Below, in pieces: positions 56,222 to 64,000 of a stretch of DNA of 64,000 nucleotides (position 1 is the stretch's first letter; each line of letters begins with the position of its first letter). Below the pieces are notes generated by a model. The model was not told where the DNA came from and did no database searches. It worked only from the letters and a program-made list of their open reading frames with translations. The stretch comes from CAWDMN01 sp963803155 (lineage in GTDB: Bacteria; Acidobacteriota; Terriglobia; Versatilivoradales; Versatilivoraceae): positions 1-64,000 of the forward strand of contig CAWDMN010000087.1 of assembly GCA_963803155.1 (NCBI GenBank). Reading direction: 5' to 3'. Position numbers and translations under genes: made by a program.

Positions 56222-56863
56222 GTGTCAGTTTCTTCAATTCGAGGGCCTGTCATGGAAAGAAGGGAAAGATTGCCGGGACGACCCCCTCAATGGCCAAGAG
56301 GTCCTTCGTCCCATCGAAAAGGAAGCAGCGGGATTGTAAGCCCGAACCTGAAGGCAAATGGATTGGCGTTGAGGCTTGGGGAAATCTACTTCAATGGCGA
56401 GTACTCCTCCGAGGAGAAATGCATAATCTCGGGATTTAGCCTGATTGAGTTGATGATCGCCAGTCTTATTTTCATTACCGGAGGGCTTTGCATCATTTCC
56501 CTTTTGGTTTATTCCGTATCGATCAATCATCAAGCTAAACTCGAGTCGGCCGCATTGCACCTTAGTGAACGGAAAATGGAAGAACTTAAAACCATTCCAT
56601 TTTCGGATCCCCAGCTGACCTCTCCAGGGTGCGCCCTGAATGGCAATGCCGAGATCGACTTCGGGGGTGGCGCCGATGCGCAGCACTCCAGTCAAAAACA
56701 ACTTCCACTGGAAATTTATCAATCCAGTTTCATCAATTATGAAATTCGCTGGCACGTGGAGGATTACGCAGGGAAGAAGATGATAACCGTTGCCACATCT
56801 CCCGTCCCTTCTCCTTTCCCCAAGCTCCGACCAGTCAACCTTCGGATTCTTCGGGCTCCTTGA
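56222..56863 (+). CDS. Minor prepilin, PilV-like
   Basis: The mature N-terminus FSLIELMIASLIFITGGLCI follows Gly at residue 71 and has Glu at +5, so it is a type IV prepilin; PilV-like features are the SERKMEELKTIPF segment after the helix. The leader would be unusually long from the GTG at 56222; a TTG at 56363 with AAGG nine bases upstream gives a more normal leader of ~23 residues. The end overlaps the region before the pilW-like start by a few bases. Confidence 0.8.
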   Translation: MSVSSIRGPVMERRERLPGRPPQWPRGPSSHRKGSSGIVSPNLKANGLALRLGEIYFNGEYSSEEKCIISGFSLIELMIASLIFITGGLCIISLLVYSVSINHQAKLESAALHLSERKMEELKTIPFSDPQLTSPGCALNGNAEIDFGGGADAQHSSQKQLPLEIYQSSFINYEIRWHVEDYAGKKMITVATSPVPSPFPKLRPVNLRILRAP

Positions 56864-56880
56864 AAGAATGGAGATTCCTT

Positions 56881-57601
56881 ATGAGAGTTTTTCCCCTGGA
56901 GTTTTATGGTCGGGAGAATATTCAGCCCGATTTTGAGAACCGATTCAAAGCCAGTCTGAGAAGCGGCGGCTTCAGTTTAGTGGAAATGCTGATTGTCTTG
57001 GCCATCTTCAGTATGCTGATTGGAATTCTTTTCTCGTCGATCCAAAACAACATCAATGTTTCGGAGTTCGCGAAAGAAGAGACCGAATTGCAGCAGAATC
57101 TACAGGACATCTTAAGCTTAATGACCGAAGAGATAAAACAGGCCGGCTATCCATCCGTTGAGTGTTTTGATGCCGTCTACCTGGCTCAGGCGGGCGCTGA
57201 CCGGAATTTGGCCTCACACGGCTTATTGGAAATACAGCCGCACTCCCTGAGATTCGATGGCGATGTGAATCCGAATGATCACACCTCGGATAACGGACGC
57301 ATAAATTATGTTTCTTACTATCTGAGTGGATCGGCTCCGCCCTTTGTTTTGAACCGGATTTATGGTGAAATCGCCGACAACGGCAGCCTGCCCGCCGGCC
57401 CTTCCTCAGAAGCTTTCCGAGCAGGTTGAAGGATTAGACTTCAAGTATTTCGATCGTTCAGGAAATGAAACCAGCCAGCTAGATTATGTCACCACGATCC
57501 AAATCGAATTGTCGTTGCGCACTTTGAAAAATGATCCCTTCTCCAACACCATTCGGACTATTAGCGAAACCGTGAAAGTGGGACTTCTAAACCCGCACTA
57601 A
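56881..57601 (+). CDS. Minor prepilin, PilW-like (frameshift)
   Basis: The leader ends in SGG before FSLVEMLIVLAIFSMLIGIL, with Glu at +5, which marks a prepilin of PilW type. The protein then has EETELQQNLQDILSLMTEEIKQAGY, the usual PilW helix. The first frame stops at 57429 after SSEAFRAG, but the +1 frame from about 57396 continues sensibly (LPQKLSEQVEGLDFKYFDRSG to SETVKVGLLNPH) until 57601. One surplus base in the GCCCGCCGGCCC stretch would account for it. GGAG at 56870 supports the ATG at 56881. Confidence 0.78.
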
Positions 57602-58011
57602 ATCCCAAGCCCGACCAAATCATGGCAGTCTGGCTGGACCGATGGCAGCCGCAATATGAACAATAAAAAACGACAAACTCAAAATTTTTGGATGATTCAT
57701 TTTTCTCGTTGAGAAATAACATCTCGCGGAGCGACGCAGCGGCGCGGAGAATGACCGAAAATAAAGCAGGAACCATCGTTGTAAGCGTTCCAAAAGTCCC
57801 GCATCGCAACCTGGGCCGGGGCCGTTGGAATCCGTTCATGAAATCATTCTTATTCGTGAATTACCGCAATAAGGATTCAGTGTTCAACGACAATTAAAAC
57901 CAACGTTCCCAACCATGGCTTTACCGTTTGGAGGCCCCTGCACAAGGCGCGATGACTTCGCCAGCCGCCTCATTGTTCATCGCTTTTCCTTTCCATAGAG
58001 AGGTGCTTTTG
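57602..58011. other. Gene-free gap between pilW-like and pilX-like genes
   Basis: About 410 bp. The frame at 57688-57897 shows no family motif. AGAGG near 58000 is the likely ribosome site of the next gene. Given the operon context the gap is longer than expected. Confidence 0.4.
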
Positions 58012-59322
58012 ATGAAGATACCCAGCCCATTGCACTCACAACATCATAACGACGCAGGTGTGGCTCTGATCATGACCTTGATTGCTTTGAGTCTTCTAAC
58101 TCTGATTGGGCTGACTCTGATGTTCGTAAGCACCACCGACATCATGGTTCTCTCCAATAAAAGAGCTCAACTGAGTTTAAGTTATGCTGCAGAGTCAGCC
58201 ATCGAGGAAGCCCGAGATCGAATAAAAGGCTTTCTCACTGCCGGCGTTTTATCTGCCACAAATCCAGATAAAGCGGTCTACCTGGTTGCCAATTCATCCA
58301 TCGACCCGATCACGGGAGATGCCGATAGCAATACTTACTTTGATCCGGCATTTTCTTCCTCCGTTGAAGCCGTCCGGCTTCCCACCATCTGGGGGAATGC
58401 CGGATATAGCTGGATAAAAATCATTCCCAAAACGGAAATCCGTGCAGGTTATAGTCTGGAGAACATGCGCCCTCTCCGCGCCACTCCCGTCTATTACGGC
58501 TATCATCAGACACTGCCTGATATTCCGCTGAGCCAATATGTGAATACCGCCACCAATTCCGCCAACCGCACCGGAACGCCGGTTTTTTTAGCCACTGCCT
58601 TTGCTAGGGACTCGGAAGGACACATGCAGATGGTCCAGGCTGACTTGGCGGCAACACCAGTGCCTCCCGTCGGGGCAGCCCTTTACAGCCGCTCACCCGT
58701 GAATATAGCCGGAAGCTCCGTGCGAGTGCTCGGAGATGACGAAAATGCAGCTCAGCCTATCAATCTGCCTGGAATTCAATCAGCGGGGGAAATTAATGGT
58801 GAGTTAAGCGGGATCCAAGGGAGTCCCCTGCCAACTCACGCTTTTTCCAGTTTTTCCTATCACATCGAAAGCCTGATCCGGGGACTTCGCCCACCGATCG
58901 GTAAGGACATAGAACAAATTGCCCCGACAATTTCCAAACTCAATGACGGCAGTTATAGTGGCAATCAACTCGCCCTGGGATTGCTTCCCGCGGCAGGAGA
59001 CCAGCCTCAAACAACTTTTGCCGACTCCAATCTGTCCCTTATCGATTCCACGGGGCAAGGCGTACTCGTAGTTAATGGCGACCTTTCGATCGAAGGCAAC
59101 TTCATTTTTTATGGCTTGATTATCGTGAAAGGAAAAGTGACATTGGCCGCAAGCGGCATCCCTGGAATAGAAATTCATGGAGCAGTGATTGCAAACTCAA
59201 CGCAGGAGGGAGCTGTCTCCACTCTCAATGGAAATATCCATATCTTGCATAATTCCGCCTTCATTCGAAAAACCTTTGATCAGATGGGTTATATCCGCTT
59301 GTCCATCCGGCGAGAGTATTAA
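58012..59322 (+). CDS. PilX-like pilus assembly protein
   Basis: A 436-residue protein whose N-terminus GVALIMTLIALSLLTLIGLTLMF followed by STTDIMVLSNKRAQLSLSYAAESAIEEARDRI matches the PilX N-terminal region (helix, then Tyr-Ala-Ala-Glu-x-Ala). It lacks a Glu at +5, as is usual for PilX-type proteins. The large C-terminal part is beta-rich and low in cysteine, with VNGDLSIEGNFIFYGLIIVKGKVTLAA resembling repeated beta-helix-type strands. The frame is open upstream to 57928; the ATG at 58012 fits the helix. The stop overlaps the pilD stop by 4 bp. Confidence 0.78.
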   Translation: MKIPSPLHSQHHNDAGVALIMTLIALSLLTLIGLTLMFVSTTDIMVLSNKRAQLSLSYAAESAIEEARDRIKGFLTAGVLSATNPDKAVYLVANSSIDPITGDADSNTYFDPAFSSSVEAVRLPTIWGNAGYSWIKIIPKTEIRAGYSLENMRPLRATPVYYGYHQTLPDIPLSQYVNTATNSANRTGTPVFLATAFARDSEGHMQMVQADLAATPVPPVGAALYSRSPVNIAGSSVRVLGDDENAAQPINLPGIQSAGEINGELSGIQGSPLPTHAFSSFSYHIESLIRGLRPPIGKDIEQIAPTISKLNDGSYSGNQLALGLLPAAGDQPQTTFADSNLSLIDSTGQGVLVVNGDLSIEGNFIFYGLIIVKGKVTLAASGIPGIEIHGAVIANSTQEGAVSTLNGNIHILHNSAFIRKTFDQMGYIRLSIRREY

Positions 59323-60179
59323 TGGCCTCGGACAGCGTTCACATATCCCCCCACAATTACCTCCCCCCAGAGGCCGGCAATAATTGCCGCCAACCCCAGA
59401 AAAGACCCAAAGGGGAGCTCATAACGGGCCCCTTTCCCTGAAAACCGGATATAAATCAATCCAATCACGGAACCCAGAAATGAACCAAGCAGAATGGTGA
59501 ACAGACCGAGTTTGACGCCCAGGAAAGCGCCCACCATCCCCATCAGCTTCACATCTCCAAAGCCCAACCCTTCAACCTTTCTCACCAGATAGTAGAGTTC
59601 GGCCACCCCCCACAGGAAACCGGCGCACACCAACGCACCTATTACCGCGTCCATAAGAGAGCTCCAGACGGGTGAGAAACTCCTCGCTCCCAGCCAGCGC
59701 AACAGGAAATCGCCGGTTCCATCTTGAACATAAGCCACCAGGCTAAACACCAGCCCGGCAAGTATGCCACTCTTAGTGATCAAATCGGGCAGGATACGAT
59801 GATAAAGGTCGATGAAAATCAGAACAATTGTGGCGGCAAAAAAAACGATCAAAATGATGGTCTTCAAGCTGAACTCGTAATAATGCCAGGTAAGCCAAAA
59901 AACCAGGGAGGTCAAAATTTCCACGAGTGGATACTGCCAGGATATGGGGGCTTTGCAGGATCGGCACTTCCCACCGAGCAAGAGAAAACTCAAGACCGGA
60001 ATATTGTCGTAAGGCTTGATGGGAACTCCACAAGCCGGACAGTGAGACGAGGGGAAAACCGTGGATTCATTCCTTGGAATCCGGCAAATACAAACATTAA
60101 GAAAACTGCCAAACACCAAGCCAAGGCTGATGAAAAAAAAGTCGGCTAATAATAATCCTATTTGCGGTTCGATCATCAC
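59319..60179 (-). CDS. pilD: Prepilin peptidase/N-methyltransferase
   Basis: PilD cleaves and methylates prepilins at the inner membrane. The 286-residue polytopic protein has the zinc-site pairs CPAC and CRSC around PIKPYDNIPVLSFLLLGG. The two catalytic Asp sit in FIDLYHRILPD and in the GxGD motif GFGDVKLMG. It faces the pilin genes convergently and would process the FimT-, PilV- and PilW-like proteins described here. Confidence 0.95.
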   Translation of the reverse strand: MMIEPQIGLLLADFFFISLGLVFGSFLNVCICRIPRNESTVFPSSHCPACGVPIKPYDNIPVLSFLLLGGKCRSCKAPISWQYPLVEILTSLVFWLTWHYYEFSLKTIILIVFFAATIVLIFIDLYHRILPDLITKSGILAGLVFSLVAYVQDGTGDFLLRWLGARSFSPVWSSLMDAVIGALVCAGFLWGVAELYYLVRKVEGLGFGDVKLMGMVGAFLGVKLGLFTILLGSFLGSVIGLIYIRFSGKGARYELPFGSFLGLAAIIAGLWGEVIVGGYVNAVRGH

Positions 60180-60302
60180 GGCACCATTCCTCTCTCATGA
60201 ATATTTCAGCTTGGATCAGCACGGCTTCTTTTTCATCGGCAAACAGATTTGCCGTTTTTACCGGCCTTAAGCCAGATTGGGCTTCCCCTGCCCTCTCGCA
60301 TT

Positions 60303-61403
60303 TTATCCATTTTGAGACGCCAACAATTCCCGATAAACTCTCGATGTCCCTTCCACCATTTGCTCTACCGGGAAGTTTTTCTTCACATGTTCAGAGGCGC
60401 TTTGCACCAAGCGTTCAATCAGCGAAGGTTTCTCCAGCATGCTCACGACAACACGAGCCAAAGCCCCTGAATCCCCGGGCGGAAAAAGCAATCCGGTCTC
60501 TCCATCAATAACGACTTCGGGAATTCCGCCAGTCGCGCTGGCACATACGGGGATGTTATGGTCCATGGCAAGAAGCAGCGTGGAGCCCAGCCCCTCCTCC
60601 AACGAGGGATAAACAAAGGCGTCAAAGATCGGCAAAATTTGAGTCAATTCCCATTGAAATCCGGCGAAATGAACGCTGTCATTTGCACCGAGATGCCTGG
60701 ACAGATTCTCCAGATTTGCTCTCAAGGGGCCATCACCCACCAACCATAATCGAGCAGCGGGAAAGGCATGATGAATTTTCGGCCAGGCGCGCAATAAATA
60801 TTCATGACCTTTTTCCTGAGTAAAGCTCCCGATAGTCCCCACGACAATTTCGTCAGGGGGAATATTCCATCGGTGGCGGGCAATCTCCCGAGATCCTTTT
60901 TCCTCCGAGGCCACGGCAGGAAAGCCGTCATAGACCACGCTCACATGGCAAGACCCAATTCCCTCACGCACCAACTGATTTTTAATCTGATTGGAGACCG
61001 CGATAATCCGATCGGCCCCCTTCAGATATTTCCACCTCCAAAATCTATTGGAGCTGACCGGAAAAATCACACGCCGCGAGGCCACCAGCTTCCAACCCAA
61101 CATCCAATGTTTGGCGAGAACAGCTAAACCTAGTGTTCGAGAATCATGGGCATGAATCAGATCGGGGCGAAACTTTCGAATAAAACAACTGAGATGAAAG
61201 AGCGAGAGGAGACTAAGTTCAGACGAAAAGGCCATACCGGTAAAAGGAAGTCCCGATCCCTCAAGCTTCTGGGCTAGTGCGCTTTTCCGCTGGACTAGCA
61301 AATGCTGTTGAGTTTTGAAGGGGGCCAATCCCGAAGCCAGCAAGAGAACCTGCTGCTGGCCGCCACGCCAATCACGGCCTGAATCTAAATGTAATATTCG
61401 CAT
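60303..61403 (-). CDS. Glycosyltransferase family 4
   Basis: A 366-residue GT-B fold enzyme. The N-terminal domain starts MRILHLDSGRDWRGGQQQVLLL and has HAHDSRTLGLAVLAK. The C-terminal donor-binding domain has VGTIGSFTQEKGHEYLLRAW, LWLVGDGPL and PSLEEGLGSTLLLAM (the E-x7-E type motif), then GGIPEVVIDGETGLLFPPGD. It likely builds LPS core or exopolysaccharide; the exact sugar is unknown. The start lies just beyond the heptamer tandem repeat. Confidence 0.88.
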   Translation of the reverse strand: MRILHLDSGRDWRGGQQQVLLLASGLAPFKTQQHLLVQRKSALAQKLEGSGLPFTGMAFSSELSLLSLFHLSCFIRKFRPDLIHAHDSRTLGLAVLAKHWMLGWKLVASRRVIFPVSSNRFWRWKYLKGADRIIAVSNQIKNQLVREGIGSCHVSVVYDGFPAVASEEKGSREIARHRWNIPPDEIVVGTIGSFTQEKGHEYLLRAWPKIHHAFPAARLWLVGDGPLRANLENLSRHLGANDSVHFAGFQWELTQILPIFDAFVYPSLEEGLGSTLLLAMDHNIPVCASATGGIPEVVIDGETGLLFPPGDSGALARVVVSMLEKPSLIERLVQSASEHVKKNFPVEQMVEGTSRVYRELLASQNG

Positions 61404-61599
61404 GGAGCGGTCTCTTTAAAAGATGAAGGATGAGGGAGAAAGGTGGGAAGATGATGAGCAATCCTTAAAAAGAATGGAACATAAACGAGAGTTTTCCATT
61501 GATGAGCTCCCAAAAAAACGCCTCAAAAAAAGCCAACGATTTAGCCCCACTTTTCCTAACTGCCCAGAAGTCAATTCATCATCATCCCGGCCATCACCC

Positions 61600-61884
61600 T
61601 CTCATCCCTCATCCTTTCATCCTTCATCCTTCATCCCTCATCCCTCATCCTTCATCCTTCATCCCTCATCCTTCATCCTTCATCCCTCATCCTTCATCCT
61701 TCATCCCTCATCCCTCATCCTTCATCCTTCATCCCTCATCCTTCATCCCTCATCCTTCATCCCTCATCCTTCATCCCTCATCCTTCATCCTTCATCCCTC
61801 ATCCCTCATCCTTCATCCTTCATCCCTCATCCTTCATCCTTCATCCCTCATCCCTCATCCTTCATCCTTCATCCCTCATCCTTC
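61600..61884. repeat. Heptanucleotide tandem repeat, TCATCCT/TCATCCC
   Basis: About 40 copies of a seven-base unit that is either TCATCCT or TCATCCC, running without other interruption except near the left edge. Because seven is not a multiple of three, plus-strand reading is open in every frame (HPSSFIL-type peptide), while on the minus strand a TGA occurs every 21 bases in each frame. At 61419-61436 a few inverted units (GATGAAGGATGAGGGA) lie on the other side. The minus-strand gene at 61862 ends within the array. Confidence 0.9.
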
Positions 61885-62641
61885 CAATAGTATCCTTCCC
61901 CCCGCTCTTCTCCCACAACTTGGCATACTTCAGAAAATTGTAAAAGGCCGCCAGCATCGCAATAAGCACTCCCTGATACCCGTCCAGAAAGCCTCTCTTG
62001 AAGAAATATGTTTTTATGACTGTTACCAGGGGAGATCCGATCAACTGGCTCCATCCGGTTCGCTTCCCCTGATGCCATAAATCCATGGCGGCTAGGGTGG
62101 TATAACGGTCCAGGCGCAACAGGTGCTCGGAGAGAGAATCACAGGTGTAATGCAATAAGTCGGCCGGGATTCGCTGGACGAATCCTTCCGTGCGTACACT
62201 TTCGTGGACGAAGCTCCCCCGCCACTCTGCTTGGTCTTTACGATAGAGGCGGATTTTGTCGTCAGGATACCAGCCTGAATGTTCAATCCATCGTCCCAGA
62301 TAAAAAGCCTTGCGCGGAAAGCAGAAAGCAGCTACTTGAGGATCGGTTTTTTTTAGGTCCGCCAACCTTCTCCGCAGCGGCTCGCTTAAACACTCGTCCG
62401 CGTCAAGGCTTAGAATCCAAGGATATAATGCTTGGGAAGCCGCAAAATTTTTCTGCTCAGAATAATTGGTCCAGGCTCGTTCGAAGACCCGAGCCCCATG
62501 GGCTGAGGCAATCTCGCGGGTGCGGTCTCTGCTCCCAGAATCCACGACGAGAATTTCGTCCGCCACTTCGCGCAGCGATTCCATGCACCGTTGGACGTGC
62601 GCTTCTTCGTTGCAGGTGATTATCGTGGCGGATATCTTCAT
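61862..62641 (-). CDS. Glycosyltransferase family 2 (WaaE/KdtX-like)
   Basis: From the ATG at 62641 this 259-residue enzyme starts MKISATIITCNEEAHVQRC and has the GT2 motifs ILVVDSGSRDRT and LSLDADECLS (DxD site), then WYPDDKIRLYRKDQAEW, which is typical of LPS core heptosyl/glucosyl transferases of WaaE type. The C-terminal part has a membrane-associating helix region (FFKRGFLDGYQGVLIAMLAAFYNFLKYAKLW). The last residues, GRMRDEG and the stop, are encoded by the heptamer repeat, so the natural end may have been eroded by repeat growth. Confidence 0.9.
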   Translation of the reverse strand: MKISATIITCNEEAHVQRCMESLREVADEILVVDSGSRDRTREIASAHGARVFERAWTNYSEQKNFAASQALYPWILSLDADECLSEPLRRRLADLKKTDPQVAAFCFPRKAFYLGRWIEHSGWYPDDKIRLYRKDQAEWRGSFVHESVRTEGFVQRIPADLLHYTCDSLSEHLLRLDRYTTLAAMDLWHQGKRTGWSQLIGSPLVTVIKTYFFKRGFLDGYQGVLIAMLAAFYNFLKYAKLWEKSGGKDTIGRMRDEG

Positions 62642-62855
62642 GAGCCTGGTCTGGTGAATTGAGATTCTCAGCGCATCCAAAAGTTCCGGCTCCAACTCAG
62701 GGCTTGGAATCGATGAAAGGGCTTGATTTTTCGGCGCCTCGCCCAGTAATCATACATGATTTTTTCCGCGCTGAAGTCAAAAAGTTGCCGCACTTGCCTC
62801 CCCAGGAGGCTCACGTTAACTTGAAGCATGAAGCGGCTTCGAGGAACGAGGAAAC

Positions 62856-64000
62856 ATGAACTGTAATGCCGACTCCGGAAACCGGATATCCAACCGGCTG
62901 GTTCATCAAGCCAGCCCCTACCTTTTGCAGCATGCTTATAATCCAGTGGATTGGTTTCCCTGGGGACCGGAAGCATTGGACAAGGCCCGCCGGGAAGACA
63001 AACCCATTCTGCTCAGCATCGGCTATTCGGCCTGCCATTGGTGTCATGTGATGGAGCGGGAATCTTTCGAAAACGAGGGCATTGCCCGGCTGATGAATCA
63101 ATTTTTTGTCAGCATCAAAGTGGATCGGGAAGAAAGGCCAGACCTGGATGCCATTTACATGAATTACGTTCAGATGCTCACCGGAAGCGGAGGCTGGCCT
63201 TTGAATGTGTTTTTGACTTCGAACCAATCTCCATTTTATGGCGGCACTTATTTTCCGCCGGAAGACCGCTGGGGGCGCCCCGGATTTCCAACTATTTTGG
63301 AGGCGGTTCATCAAGCATACCGAACAAAGAAAGAAGAGATTCAGCAACACAGTCTCTCGCTGGTCAACAGCCTTCGGCAGTCTCCATTCAATTCCATTCA
63401 GCCGACAAAATTGAGTCCGGCTTTGCTTGACAACGCTTATCACAGTCTCTTCCGGCACTTCGATTGGGAAAACGGAGGGATGAAAGGAGCCCCCAAATTT
63501 CCCTCCCCCACCACGCTTAATTTTTGTTTGCATTTTTTTTCCAGGACCGGCAACAAAGAGGCACTAGCCTTCGTCGAGCTGACCCTGAAAAAGATGGCGC
63601 AGGGAGGCATATACGATCAATTGGGAGGTGGATTTCATCGTTACTCAGTCGACGATTCCTGGTTGGTGCCACATTTTGAAAAAATGCTTTATGACAATGC
63701 GCTGTTAAGCCGCCTCTACCTCCATGCCTACCAGGCCACTCACAATCCTCTGTTTGAACGAATTGTCCATGAAACCTTGCACTACGTTATGCGGGAGATG
63801 GCCAGCCAGGGTTCGTCCCGGATTTTAGAGGCCCTTGATTCAGATCCAGAGGGTAAACTTTTTGAGCGCCCCCTTCCACCCGGCGGTGAAGCAGGTTATG
63901 GAGGATTTTATTCAAGCCAGGATGCCGACAGCGAAGGGGAGGAGGGAAAATTCTTCCTCTGGTCCCTCGATGAAATTCGGAATCATTTGACTCCCGAAAT
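62856..64000 (+). CDS. YyaL/DUF255 thioredoxin-fold protein, 3'-truncated by window end
   Basis: Translated from the ATG at 62856 (GAGGAACGAGGAAAC upstream), this is the N-terminal part of a spermatogenesis-associated-20/YyaL protein, usually ~650-700 residues. It begins with the conserved HQASPYLLQHAYNPVDWFPW and has the thioredoxin-like CHWC in SACHWCHVMERESF, VDREERPDLDAIYM, SGGWPLNVFLT, GGTYFPPEDRWGRPGFP and LGGGFHRYSVDDSWLVPHFEKMLYDNA. A ~25-residue stretch between REMASQG and GGFYSSQDADSEG looks like an insertion. The frame is open to position 64000; function in bacteria is not established. Confidence 0.92.
   Translation, partial: MNCNADSGNRISNRLVHQASPYLLQHAYNPVDWFPWGPEALDKARREDKPILLSIGYSACHWCHVMERESFENEGIARLMNQFFVSIKVDREERPDLDAIYMNYVQMLTGSGGWPLNVFLTSNQSPFYGGTYFPPEDRWGRPGFPTILEAVHQAYRTKKEEIQQHSLSLVNSLRQSPFNSIQPTKLSPALLDNAYHSLFRHFDWENGGMKGAPKFPSPTTLNFCLHFFSRTGNKEALAFVELTLKKMAQGGIYDQLGGGFHRYSVDDSWLVPHFEKMLYDNALLSRLYLHAYQATHNPLFERIVHETLHYVMREMASQGSSRILEALDSDPEGKLFERPLPPGGEAGYGGFYSSQDADSEGEEGKFFLWSLDEIRNHLTPE

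Noticed and set aside
61600..61884. CRISPR array
   Set aside because: Unit is seven bases with no spacers and no cas genes nearby.
61423..62080. Long plus-strand frames over the heptamer array (HPSSFIL repeats)
   Set aside because: A seven-base repeat without stops is open in all three frames automatically; the minus-strand glycosyltransferase explains the rest.

Overview
The window looks like uncultured Acidobacteriota DNA with a short foreign piece joined to its left end. The Acidobacteriota assignment rests on three VWA proteins of the type named for that phylum, an Oar-like TonB receptor with a carboxypeptidase-regulatory domain, Tat-exported DUF362, DUF6599-like and sugar-isomerase-like proteins, and an hpn hopanoid cluster. 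The first ~2.3 kb is different: it is GC-rich, riddled with frameshifts, and reads as a Rhizobiales-type MHS transporter, a rhizobial-style palindromic repeat and the start of a Ppx/GppA phosphatase. That piece stops abruptly inside the 3' end of an hpnK-like gene, so it is most simply an assembly chimera.

Layout. 2.3-14.5 kb is a hopanoid locus: an hpnK-like gene on the minus strand, then on the plus strand squalene-hopene cyclase, hpnH, hpnA, hpnG, hpnJ, a second hpnK, two small EamA/SMR-like membrane proteins, hpnI and a TatT/TPR-like exported protein. Together these can cyclise squalene, add the adenosyl side chain, remove adenine and make the GlcN/cyclitol-ether head group. The squalene genes (hpnCDE) are not here. 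14.5-15.6 kb is a gene-free stretch with a ~380 bp near-palindromic element. 15.6-18.2 kb is an Oar-like TonB receptor.

18.97-27.74 kb is the most interesting part: a one-module highly reducing type I PKS (KS-AT-DH-ER-KR-ACP, with one frameshift in KR), an alpha-oxoamine synthase overlapping its stop codon, and an SDR carrying the 3-ketodihydrosphingosine-reductase signature YPPDTDTP. This is the enzyme logic of fungal sphinganine-analogue toxins (fumonisin FUM1/FUM8/FUM13) in a bacterial cassette. Unusually, the oxoamine synthase has Asn where the PLP-binding Lys should be.

27.9-39.2 kb, mostly minus strand, holds an unknown protein, a DUF362 protein (3' frameshift at a G11 run), a DUF6599-like protein, a sugar isomerase-like TIM barrel, a BtuB-like receptor, and the housekeeping run leuS-lptE-holA. 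39.4-50.9 kb holds mntP, three VWA proteins, a UPF0182 membrane protein, NAD-type isocitrate dehydrogenase, a lipoprotein and a YkvA-like protein. 50.8-55.2 kb holds nadB, aroB and menG/ubiE. 55.2-60.2 kb is a minor-pilin cluster (fimT/pilV/pilW/pilX-like) with the prepilin peptidase. 60.3-64 kb holds two glycosyltransferases separated by a ~40-copy heptanucleotide tandem repeat, and the start of a YyaL/DUF255 thioredoxin-fold protein that runs off the window.

Mosaic GC-rich repeats recur in the gaps at about 3.3, 28.7, 30.2, 42.6 and 47.5 kb. Several frame breaks fall in or near G or C runs, so read accuracy is a concern. No tRNA, rRNA, CRISPR array or transposase gene was found.
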